Shown here one piece after another: positions 33,179-44,596 of a stretch of DNA of 64,000 nucleotides. Below the pieces are notes generated by a model that saw nothing but the letters and a program-made list of their open reading frames with translations, was not told where the DNA came from and made no database searches. Both the position numbers and the translations under genes were made by a program. The stretch's first letter is position 1, and each line of letters starts with the position of its first letter. Where the stretch lies: positions 1,550,001 to 1,614,000 of the forward strand of contig JAXBDG010000005.1 in assembly GCA_036320915.1 (NCBI GenBank). The letters run 5' to 3'. This DNA is from Linnemannia elongata (lineage: Eukaryota; Mortierellomycota; Mortierellomycetes; Mortierellales; Mortierellaceae).

Positions 33179-36100
33179 CTAGACTCCGCGGACGGTAAGA
33201 AGACTGGAAGAGTTGGACAACAGACTGCTTCTCTGACTCGATGCTCCGTCTGCAGTGTGCGTGTTGTGCGTGTTGGCGGTGTGGAAAGAGTCGATCGTCG
33301 TCTGGGAGAGGAGTCGTTCAATCGAAACGCCCTCCGCAAAGACAGTTTGTGGCTGTTGGAGACCATCTTCAGCGTCCATATCAGACTCTTCGTCCTCAAA
33401 CTCATCGTCATCAAACTCGTCGCCGCCTGAAGACCGATCAGCCTGGATAAGCATAACACCATCAGTTAGGGGATCCTGGATCAACACCGATGCTCCACGA
33501 CTCCGCGACCCGCGCTGCTTGCGCTCTCGCTTAGCCGCCCGAACCTCATCCGCGCCGACACTAATAATCTTGAGTCCACCTCCACCTCCATCACAGCAAC
33601 CCAGGACACCCTCAGAGTCGCTCATCAGCATCGGGTCGGCACTCAATCGGATCCGTTGATGGCGTCTCTTTTGACGTGCAGCGGCGATACGATTGTTCTC
33701 GAGCGAGTGCAGCTGAGTCTCGACGTTGTTGTTGTTGGCTTGAACACAACAGGGAAAGACCTCTCCATCGTTCGAGTCGACCAGATCCTCGTGCTCTCCA
33801 TCTAGACCCTCGTCGCTTTGTCCCAACAGATCACTATCATTGTTGTCCTCATCCTCGTCCTCGTCGTCCTCATCGTCATCCTCGACACTAAGAACAGTAG
33901 CTGACGGCAATCCGGCCTCCACCTGCTGCCCAAATTCATCCACACCCGTCGTCAGCACCGCCAAACAACTACGCTTCTGTAAAATCTCCCGCTTCTTCTT
34001 TTGGATCAACTTCCTCTGGTTCAAAAGCTTCAACTCCTCCTCAGCTTTGGCCCGTTCATCCAACCATTCCTCTAAAGTCTTGGAAAGCTCCTCCTTACGG
34101 ATAGGCTTGGAAAGGTATCGGTTCATCCCACTATCGATACATTTCTGTTGGTCCCCCGGCATAACACAGGCGGTCATGGCGACTATCAAAGGCGAGGTGG
34201 CTGTGACGCCGGGGACGGTGGCTCGGATCTCCTTGGTTGCTTCATGACCGCTCATGACGGGCATCCAGATATCCATGAAAACAATGTCGTACTGCTTGAC
34301 CTTCTTCGTCTTCTTACCTCCTCCTCCTCCTGTAGTCGTATTAGATGTCAAACTCGACCCATCCCCGCCTCCCTCAGCAGTAGCAGCTGCAGCAACTGCT
34401 TCAGCTCGCGCCCGACATTTCTCGACAGCCTCAAGCCCATTCGCCGCAAGCTCTGGCACAATCCCAATCCTACTCAGCATCTTGGAAATGACCTTTTGGT
34501 TCACTGGGTTATCGTCGACCAACAAACACTCCAACGACTCCATTTGCTTCTTGCGCTGGTCACTTCGAACATCGTTATCGGGCACCGCGGAGCAAGCGAG
34601 GGGCCATGCCCCCGTCATGAGTCCATGGAACATTGGGAGGAGTTTTGACTGCTTCACGGGTTTGATGAGATGTCCGACCGACGCGTCTTCCTGGTCCGAT
34701 TGGTAAGTGGCGGTAGTAAGGCCGCCAGAAAGGATTGGGCGGTGTGGCGAGGTTGGAGAGCTGCATTTCGGAAGAGTGCCAGCGCCATTGGCACCGCTAC
34801 TACTGCTCATGGTAGGGCTGGTGTTGAAGCAAGAGGACCGGTCCTTGCGAGAATTCCAAGGCTTGGTGACCAACATCCCACTGTTCATGGTGTTGGGCAT
34901 ACACCCCGCATGGGAATTGGGATGGCTACCAAAGGAATCTGAAGAGTCAGTCGCGGCAGTTAAGTTGTCGCTCGACCCAGAACCCTTGGAGGACTTCCTC
35001 TCCTTCACTGGCCCTCCTCCTGAAGCAGAAGAGTTCGGCGCCATGGACATGGGCGAGATCGGGCTGATTGGCGAGGGGCAACCGTGGGTGGCGATTTTGG
35101 AGGAATAGAGGCTGAGATCAGGGTGGTTGCGGCGATGATATGATACCAAGACGCAGGGTATGGGCTTTTCGGGCAACGGCGACGATGACGGAGCCGGCGA
35201 AGGAGGTGAGAGACCTGACGACCCTGTGTCACACTCCTGTCCTTGTGCGGGCAAACTGCGGATCTGTTGAAGGATCGCCAGACCAGGGTTGGCCTTTGCT
35301 TGCGGCCGATCGACATCGATCAGAACCACATCGACCTCATTGCGATGCTGCTTCAAGTAGTCGAGACCCTTTTGGATGTTGAAGACAAGGGTCTTATGGA
35401 ATCCCCAGGTGGATGACTGATGGATCCACGACGTTCTGGTGACCTTGCGGTCGTCGATGATCAAAAGGGTTCTGTCCTTGAAAAAGGCCAGGTTCAGCTG
35501 CTGCGAGACTGTTTGGCTGGACTTTGGAGAACAGAGAAGAGTCGTGAAGTAGAACGTAGAACCCACTCCCTCCTCAGATTCAGCCCACTAATAAGAACGA
35601 AACAAAAATGTCGTTTAGAGTCTGACAATATAGTTGTGTAACGACAAACAAATCAAAAAAAAAAAAAAAAAAAAAAAAAAAAGAAGAAATAAGGCGACTC
35701 ACCATTTCACCATCCATAAATTCAACAAGTCTCTTGGAGATAGCAAGTCCAAGTCCAGTGCCACCAAAGTTCCTGGTCACAGAGTCATCGGCCTGACTGA
35801 ACGACTTGAACAACTTGTGCATCCTCTGCGCAGGAATACCCACGCCTTGATCAGCGACAGACCACAACAGATCGACTCGATTCTCGTCCGACGACGAGGA
35901 CGACGACGACGAATGGCTGTCGCCGGGACTTTCCTGACTACGACTCGAGCTCCAATTCACTGTTGCTGGTTCGGGTACTGGTGCTGGTGCTGATGACGAC
36001 GTACTATACCCTGTATCGCTTCCAGAGCCAGACCTCAATCGTGCTCCAAGATCCGCCAAGTCCAGGCTCGAATCAGAACAAGCGTGCTCGACATTAACCA

Positions 36101-39100
36101 GCAGCCCCGACGTCTCATGAGTCCCCGCTGCTACTGCATGCTCCGGCGACGACGGCAAAGACTCTGATGTCTCCGTCTCATAGTGTGTCTTGTGAAACGA
36201 CCTCGCCATCCTAGGCTTAGGTTCCAGCTTCACAACAATATTCCCCTTCTCTGTAAACTTGATCGCGTTACTCAACAGATTCAGCAAAATCTGTCGAATA
36301 CGTACCAAGTCTCCCAGGACTTCAATCGGTGTATCAGGGTGAATGACAAAAGTCAGACCCAATCCCTTGGTGGCAGCCTGCATGAGAACCAGGTTGCATA
36401 CGGATTCCAACAGATGTGGCAGGTCGAGCTTCTCGGGAGCCAACTTGAGGTTTCCAGATTCGATCTTGCTGAAATCGAGAATATCGTCAATGACGGCCAT
36501 CAACTGGTTGCCACTCGACTCAATTGTCTCGGCGCAATCCATCAAGTCTGGGGAGAGGTCTGATTCGAGCAGGATCCTTGACATGCCAATAACCGCGTTC
36601 ATAGGCGTTCTATTTCCATATGTGAAAAGAAACAAATGGTTGCATAGTTAGAGTAAAGTTTCAACAGCAGGCTACACAAAATAAAAGGAACTAGCAAGCA
36701 ACCAACAATGTTTTACCTGATCTCATGCGACATGTTCGCCAAAAAGTTGGACTTTGCTGTGGCAGCAGCCTCGGCCTGATTCTTGGACTGTTTGAGATCG
36801 ATCAGAAGCGCGTCCGTGCGAAGGCGCTCCTCCTCCAGCTCAGCCGTCCGTGTTTGAAGATGCATCGTTCTCGTCCGAACCAGCTCCTCCATGTCGTTGG
36901 CATACTTCTCGAGCAAGGCCGCCATCCCTCCGATCATGTCACCGTCAGGACTAATGAGTCGCAGTCGATGTTGGATGTTAGCGAACGAAGGACGCATCAG
37001 GGGCTCAGACTGAAGACAATTGCGGATCAAATTGTTCAAGTGCGCGATACCCTCGTCCCTTTCGTTGTCGACAAAGGGGTCAGGTCTCAGGCCGTCATAC
37101 TTGATGAGATCCAAAAGCTGCGAGGGTCCATCGACCGGATCCATGTCCTGGAGCTGTCTCTCATAGGGCGAGGTCCGTGTCATGATCTCGTTAAAGACAA
37201 TGCCCGCGCTAAAGACGTCGCCAGACTTGGTGGCCACTTTGTGATAGACACGACCCCTGTGGATCATGTTCTCGGGAGCAACCCAAAGACCGGCATGGAT
37301 CTCGGCTGCAGTGCTCGCAATCAAGTAAGGGCATCCATCCTTCTCATTCTCATCCTCCTCAATTGCCGAAAGAGGGCGTGGCGGCACGACAGATCCGATA
37401 CTCAAAGCACGACTGTCAGTGCTCGCTCGCATGACCGAGTTTCTCTGTCCTTCTGTACTATCAGCTGCAGGAGCGCCATTCTCTGCTTGCACTGCGGTCA
37501 CTGTAACGGCAGGTGTGCTGACAGTAGTTGTCGATCGCCCGTATCTCGTCCGCTGAGTCTCCATGAGCTCCAAGAGGCCATATCCTCCGACTTTGACCTC
37601 CCACCGGCTCGTGACCAGACAGTTCGATGATCGCAGATCTCCATGACATTGGATCTTGGAGTTTTGTAGAAACTCCATCCCGCGCGAAATATCGCTCATG
37701 AACGACAACTTGAAGAGCCAGTTGAAGTTCAGGTCAGGGTTGGCCAGAACTTCAGTCAACGTACCCTTGGAGCAGTGCTCGTACACGATACAAATGTCCG
37801 GGGGTTGAAGACAGACACCGACCAGCTCGACCAGCTTTGGGTGTCGCAGCTCCATCACGTCCATGATCTCGATCCTCAACTTCCGTGTCAGGTTGACCTT
37901 GGATCCTCCAATGCGGCGAATAAAGACAGGCAGGTTGCGGTAGACACCGATCGCGTTCCCGGAGGCGTCCATCGGTTGGATCCCATTCACGCCGACGGCG
38001 AATGTAGAGTGACTCCGGTGGAATCGACCGGTGGGACGTGCGCCATATGCCGGCTTTTTCTTGGAACTAGAGAAGAATCCCTTCTCCATGTTCGACTCTG
38101 TGTTGCCCCCATCACTGCCGTTGCCATACGAGTCGTTGTCGTCGTCCTGGCTAGGATCCGGTTCCTGGCCCATGAGCTTGCTGTACGAGAGCTGCCATGA
38201 GTCATCAAGAATCTTCCTGTTCCTGTCGCGCTTCTGGAAGCAGTACATGAAGACGGCGGTCGCGGTGAGGCCAAATAAGACAAGACCTATTGGCAAGAAT
38301 ATCGCCAGAGTGTTGTCGTTACTCTGTTGCTGCTGTTGTTTCGACAAGAAGTACTTCTGGCAGGCAGGCGCCGATTGGCCCTCCTCGTCGCAGCTCCAAC
38401 AAAAAGTCGACCCTGTATGGTTGGTGAAGGTTCCGTCTGGGCATGCTGTGCAGTTTTGACTGTTGTAGGTGCTGCTGAAATGTTGGGCGGGACAAGGATG
38501 GCAATAAGGGCGGCCCACATGTGCTCCATTTTGTTGACGACAGAAGAGTGATGTTGTGTCGCCTTCCAAAGAAAACATTTGTCCCTTAGCGCAGACATAG
38601 TTGACGCGCGCAGGCCCAGTCTCGAAAAAGTTCCAGGTGCTGTCCTGAACCACTGTCGAAAACGCAAGCTGGAAGACGGACATGAATCCATTGAGATACG
38701 ACTGCTGGGACCACAAGTTGGCAACCTTGCCTTCCACAAAGTCAGCGAGCGCATAGGCAGATCGTCCAGTAGTCGTGATCGAAATGTTGTTGATGGCCGA
38801 GCTGTACCTCCGGACATATCCATATAGGCTTGTCGAGGTAGTGTGAAGGCTGTCGTATGGGTACACTTTAGACAGCTCGGAAAACTTTTGCTCCGACTGC
38901 AGGAACTCGGTCATGTCGAGGCGCACGCAAAAGGTGTTGAAGGCTGGTAGGCTGTTTGGACCCAGAATAGCCAGCATACGGTCGTACAAACCCTGGCACA
39001 TCAACATCTGCTGCTCGGGCTCGTCCGAGGACACGACACAGATGGGCCGTCTCCTTCCGTTGGCCAGGATGGCATCGGCATACTCGTTTCCTGCCAAGTA

Positions 39101-39828
39101 GCCGGTCTCGCCAACCCATGACAGGTGTTGGAATGAGGTGAGGTTAGTCACAGGCGAGCCAATGCCGACAATAGGGACAGGCAGGGCTTTTTTGGTGGTG
39201 TAGTTCCACGGAATCAATGCCTTACAGTCGACCGTGCCCGGTGTGTTGATATTGTTGTTATTGTTACTGTTGTTGCAGCCGAGTTGTTCGGTTTTGTTGG
39301 TGTTCGATGTCCGAGAGGGAACTTGGTCAAGAGACTTCACGACGGCGTAGTCGACATTGCTGAAATGACTGTTGCTCACAATCAAACCCTGCGTATGGCG
39401 GTAACTCAAGGCCGTGTCGATGCTATAAGCAACAACCTCAGTCCGGATCGGACTGCCGTATCGGTATTCTGTCATTTCCCAACCAAGAGCCTGTGCAGCA
39501 TCTCTGGCTCCTGTCGAAAGGGCGTTCCAGTGATCATCCGATGCCGAACTACCCAATTGTAAAGTGAAAGGGACCGTCAGGTTCTGTTACCCAAAGAAGC
39601 AATCGATACCTGGATCGTTTTGTAAAGGGGAGAGGATCATACCTTCCGGTCATGACACTAAAATTGAGGGCGTATTCCTTGAAAGTTGTGGCGGTCCATT
39701 GTTCCTGCATTAACATTGTCTTGGCATTGCGAGGGGTGACCAGCTTGGGTCCTGTCAAGATCTTGTTCTGGTTCACCATCTCGCCAAAGTTGAGCTATAC
39801 AGATTGATGAAAATGAGAACAAGCCAAA

Positions 39829-39865
<37 letters not shown>

Positions 39866-41223
39866 GAGCTTGTATCCTATCCGAGACGCGAATCACTTGC
39901 TTGCTTGTATTCGAGTTTAGTCGATATCTTACCTGGACGTAGAGCAAGAGAATAGGAATGAGGGTCTGAAGGTAGAGCATACTTGAGATGGAGTAGTGAA
40001 GTGTACCAGTAGTAAAAGCGGTCATCATTGCTGGGCTAAAATCAAAGGAAGCATACACAAACTCGCGTGTCCCGTTCAATGCTCTGGCCAGATTGAAGCT
40101 GGTCTCGAGGAAGACTGGCGATGTGAGGTAGACGACTCCCGTTACGGTCTTCATATCCACGATAGTATCCCTGAGGGTTTGGATAGAGTTTCCCAGGGTC
40201 GTGTTGCGAGGCTTGTCCACGTGAAGCATTCGTGTCGAAACATCACTTGAAAGACTAATACCGGCATCTAAAAATGCTTGCAGTACACCGCCGCAACGAT
40301 CTGCCATTGTTGGTATCTTGAGGCTTGGGCCGATGCACACAAAGTCCTTGGCGCCTTGGTGGATCAGTTGTTGACCCAGAGTTCTTCCTCCTTCAAACTA
40401 CAAAAAAAAAGTACACGAGAACACGAAGACGACCCGGTTAACATTTTTTTTTTTTTTTATCAATTTCAATTACGCAAATTTGCGAAAGAAGTTATTTTCA
40501 TTTTACCTCATCGGACATGACGGCAAGAATATTCAATTCCTTTGCAGCTGCTAGTCCAGTGTAAACGGCGATGACAGGGATGCCATGCTCCTTCGCTTTG
40601 AGGATAGGTTCCCGTAGGGCCTCGTAGTCAGGTATAGAGACAATCAGTGCATCGACAGGGTTATTGATAGCGCTATAGATGGCGTTGCTCATCCGTTGAG
40701 GGTCGTATTCCGTGTCGGCAAGATCGTCTGTGATGGAAACGGTGAGGGGCAATATTGCCTTTGCGTCCAGTTTTGCACCTTCTGGAAGGATAACTGAGGC
40801 TGTGTAATTGTATCAAAACGATGTGTATATGCAAATGAGCATGAGTGTCCAGCATGGTTAGTTGTTTGACCGTAAAAAGGATGATTCGAGAGCCCAAAGT
40901 CGCGTTTGTAATAAAATTGAAGGGAAGAGCGAGCAGCAGCAGCGACGTCTCTTACAATGTGTGACGAGGGATATTCGGAGATTGCCTTTGCGGGTATCGG
41001 TACAGTTGGGCCATTGGTGTGACTCCTTGGTTGTGTTGCTGAACCCTGGATCGATAGAGGGAGGATATGTTGGCACCGCTGGAGCCGGTACCAGCCCTGT
41101 GCTCGTCGTTGGCTGTTGCGCATTGATCGCTTGAAGTAGAGAGAAGAGAAGGAGGAATGTGAGGAGTAGTGGGCGATGTAGTGTTGTTGAGGCTGCTGGT
41201 GATGAAATTACAGTGTCCCTCAT
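33179..41223 (-). CDS. Receptor hybrid histidine kinase with PBP-like ectodomain and guanylyl-cyclase-type kinase-homology domain, 2441 aa
   Basis: Seven exons: 41223-40956, 40799-40507, 40397-39933, 39794-39643, 39548-36717, 36609-35703 and 35587-33179. The order is signal peptide (1-35, ending QAINA); periplasmic-binding-protein-like modules (about 85-690); Cys-rich repeat (740-790, [18 protein letters not shown]); one membrane helix (about 803-830); and kinase-homology domain (about 920-1250: [30 protein letters not shown]). A linker [15 protein letters not shown] follows, then HisKA with [15 protein letters not shown] (His about 1334), HATPase ([16 protein letters not shown]), receiver 1 (LIIDD, Asp about 1730, Lys in GHLIKPV) and receiver 2 ([23 protein letters not shown] with Asp about 2078, YLSKPI). 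The predicted role is sensing an extracellular ligand and signalling by His-Asp phosphorelay. The exon 2 acceptor may lie 6 nt further downstream. The acidic C-terminal 300 residues are disordered. Confidence 0.93.
35655..35682. repeat. A28 homopolymer in an intron of the receptor kinase
   Basis: Lies in the intron 35702-35588, about 20 bases after the GTGAGT donor on the transcribed strand, where it reads as T. Confidence 0.9.
39830..39863. repeat. A34 homopolymer in an intron of the receptor kinase
   Basis: Lies in the intron 39932-39795 between exons 3 and 4. It reads as a T run in the transcript and ends about 35 nt before the acceptor. Confidence 0.9.
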
Positions 41224-41995
41224 GGTTGTTATGTTGGGTATCGTAACGAGGGAAGATAAGGGATTGAAATGTGAAGGGAGAGGAAGGAGTGTTGTGTGAA
41301 TGTAAAATTGGGATTTGGAATGAATGAGTTTGGTTGATGGTCAATGGGTCATTCAAGATCAAGTCAAGGGTTGAAAAAAATTAATTCGTTTTGCAGCCGA
41401 AAGAAGGAGTCGTAATGGTAGATGAATGCGAATGTAATGAGCGATTAAATGGAGGAAGTGAATGAATAATGAATGACAGGAAGAGTGTGTGCGTGGAGGA
41501 GTATGTCAAGTCAGGACGGTAGCAATAGTGACAGTGGTAGTGGTCGTAAATGAGAATAGAGAATGGGGATAGGAGCAGAGTGGAGTAAAGTAAAGAGAGA
41601 GTTGGTGATGGCGTAGGTGAGAGTGGACTGTGCTGTGCCTGAGAAAGTCATAAAAAAAGTTGAGTGCAAATCGAAAGCCACTCCTCTGTCTTTCGGGTAC
41701 CAACCTGGATCTGTTCCTTTTTTTTTTTTTTTTTGGCCACCTTTTCCCCCCTTTTGATTTTCCCACTTCTCCTTCTATCATTCCTCCTCGCTCTCTTCTC
41801 CCATTCCTCTTCCCACTTCTCATACCTTTAGAGACACTTTCTGAGTTTTGTTTGACCCATGTTATGAATGACCCCTACCTTCAACACAAAAATAAAAACG
41901 GGTCTAAAATTTCTTCCAACGACCTGGATGGGTGGAACATGGCCTATGATAATCACCCCTGATTAAGCCTAAAAGGAGAATGAGCGATGATGATG
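41224..41995. other. Upstream region of the receptor kinase gene
   Basis: No gene is seen. The sequence near the start codon is rich in A and G on the plus strand, so pyrimidine-rich on the transcribed strand. A T16 run lies near 41719. Confidence 0.45.
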
Positions 41996-42004
41996 CTTCG
42001 TTTC
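41996..42004. repeat. Target-site duplication of foldback copy 2 (left; right copy 42337-42345)
   Basis: CTTCGTTTC occurs directly before the element and again at 42337-42345. Confidence 0.88.
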
Positions 42005-42336
42005 TAGGCTCGCTTTCATCCGTTTCATATTACGAGGGTTGGAAATCTTTTCGATTTCTTTAGGACACTCTTCATATGACGGCTGGAAGGCGTCCAGCGT
42101 ACCTAAAGGGGATCCCAAAAAGGAAAGTTGTTAAGGGTTTTACACAGGCGTAGAACATTTTTTTTTTGGGAAATCACGAAGGTGCTTCTACGCCTGTGTA
42201 AAACCCTTAACAACTTTCCTTTTTGGGATCCCCTTTAGGTACGCTGGACGCCTTCCAGCCGTCATATGAAGAGTGTCCTAAAGAAATCGAAAAGATTTCC
42301 AACCCTCGTAATATGAAACGGATGAAAGCGAGCCTA
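42005..42336. mobile_element. Foldback (MITE-like) element, copy 2
   Basis: A 332-bp palindrome whose 151-bp arms match those of the copy at 2588-2918 by eye. Only the spacer differs: one extra T, and GGG in place of GAG. The ends are TAGGCTCGC and GCGAGCCTA, with a 9-bp duplication CTTCGTTTC on both sides. Near identity of both copies and intact duplications indicate recent insertion. No transposase is present. Confidence 0.92.
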
Positions 42337-42345
42337 CTTCGTTTC

Positions 42346-44596
42346 TTTGTTCCTGAATGATAGAAAAAAAAAATATGATAAAAGAGAAACATAAACAAAC
42401 ATCATGTCCCATTTCTTGTTTCCACGCCACAGGGCACGGTAAAAATCATAACAAACCATTGTAAAGGAGCAGGTAATGGACAAGAGGCCACGGGATCATA
42501 CATGCAGTTGCATGAGAGGCATACATACCGCATCGCTTAACGAAGCATGGCATAGCATCAAACATGTCCGCAATGGTGAGAGCCGAAACATATAACCAAC
42601 ACTGTACACACACTATCATTATCAGATAATACTTCCACATCAAAGCACTGACAGACTTGTTCACTTCCTGTTCTTGTTTTGGGTGCTCCACAGTCCAAAC
42701 CTGTTTTTCCTCTTTCCTCTTCTGTCTTTAACAACAACACGCATCATCGTCATCATCGCCATCATCGCCATCATCGCCAACGTCCCACTCGTCACCTACA
42801 TTCTACAAAAAAAGCGAGGAGATGTTATTAACCGACTTGACTGACACAACTAGTAAACTGGATTTCTTTTTTTTTCTTTTTTTTTTCCCTCCCTCACAGC
42901 AGATAACGATCTAGGCCGTCCATACCTATCGACTACATACCCACGCAAAGATATACGCCATACAGCTGTACCTTAAGTAGCCTCTTCGCATATAACTCAT
43001 ACGCTCTCACTATCTCTCTTCCCGCCCTTCATATCCTCCAACTCTTTTCTATGTTCTCATGGACCTTATTTAATGACATCCTTTGATGAAATAAAAGACC
43101 AATCTTCAGTTTCCAGTCTCAAATCGCTGTTCGCGAACTTGGCCCAAACGGGCTCTCAATGGTATTACTATCGGGCCAGGGTTACTTTGACCGCAGAAGT
43201 AGATGTAATATGGGACCAAAAGCTGAGCAGGGAGAAAGGGAAAAGGCTTGTTGCATCCCCTTGACGAGCAGTGAGAAGGCAGACGGGTGGGTAATGCACC
43301 GAGAAAATAGTCGTCAAGGAAAACGCCGGTATAGTGGCTTCCATCTAATATTTTTTGCTCTTTCCGAGACTCGTATAACATCTGGCTATGTAATCTCATG
43401 GTCAATAATGAAATGTCCCTTCCTCGGCTTCCTCTTTTTTCCCTTCCCAAAAAATCTCTCGATTCGCTCAGTTTACTTTGCATATGCAATGTTGGCTGCG
43501 AGGTAACACAAACAGCAATGAGAATGAACCGTCGAGAAAATGGATGAAAGTAGATATATTATGAACGTTTTGAAGCGATCGGAGCACACCCATTCAATCA
43601 TTTGCTCTGTGACCGCAATCGACTGTGATCGAGGTGCATTGAACGAGAGATGGGATTCAGAAACAAAAAAAAATATTGGCGTCTGGATGACTTGACTTTC
43701 GCTTCTTCTCAAGCTTTTTATGTCCCTGCTGAAGGTTCCTTCGCCGAAACTCACTAATATCAAATCTCAGTTTGCAACTGAAGACCTTTAATTATCGAAA
43801 CATTCTCTGCCTTCTGTTTTGTAATAAGATTATATGTAGCCTGTAGGAGAATTCTTTTTCTTACTGTTCTTCTCGCAACAGCAGCCCGTTGAACTCTTGG
43901 ACCTCACATAGACACACAGACGCAAGGGAACAGCCACAAGTACACAGACGCTAACTCTCTCCCTTCCACGTACATCCATTACTCTATTTCCTTCCACATA
44001 CATTTTTAATACACATGAGACGAGTCCACTCGTTTGAGAAATTGGCGTAATCAAGGGGGTCGAGGCAGGCGGGAAAAAAAAAAGAATTTGGCCGTATTTA
44101 AATTATTTTTCGTCGAATTGATAGCGTCGACTGTCAATGCACCTGCTTGTTTCTTCCCCTTCCCCATTCTCCCCTCCTGTGCCGTTTTTATTTTTTCTGC
44201 TTCGCATATTTTTTGTATGTCGTCGTTTGCATAGTTGACGGCAGACGAGAGCCCTACATAAAAGAAGGACCATCTTCACAATTTTCACCTCTCCTCTTTT
44301 CTCTTTTCTTTTTCCCTTTTTTTCTTTACTCGCCTTTCTCTCACTTTCTGTGATACCTTTCTTCTCATTCCTCCTCTACCCTCTTTTCCTTTCGCTCCCC
44401 CTCACATCCCACTGCATTTACTGCAATACCCTTCTTTACCTCCTTCCCTTCCTTCACTCTTCACGTTTCCTCTACATCGATACCAGACCAATATCCCTCT
44501 TTGACGTCCCTTTCTCTCCGTTCTTCTTGACGAAACTTCAATTCCTCTCACAACAACAACAACAGCCCCTATATCCCCAAACTTCAACCTCCAAAA
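42346..44596. other. Long gene-poor interval ahead of the LPMO-like gene
   Basis: About 2.25 kb without a supported gene. An imperfect CATCATCGC repeat lies at about 42742-42780. The 250 bp before 44597 are very pyrimidine-rich (TTTCTC, CCTTCC runs) and probably contain the promoter and leader of the downstream gene. Confidence 0.45.

Noticed and set aside
42722..42800. Possible terminal exon on the minus strand encoding an Asp-rich tail ending in three Cys, after a TTTGTAG acceptor
   Set aside because: It rests on a short GAT/GGC repeat; no matching upstream exon or domain could be found to the right of it.
43106..43489. A 127-codon minus-strand frame in the 42.3-44.6 kb interval
   Set aside because: No recognisable domain, no splice partner, ordinary composition; treated as chance.
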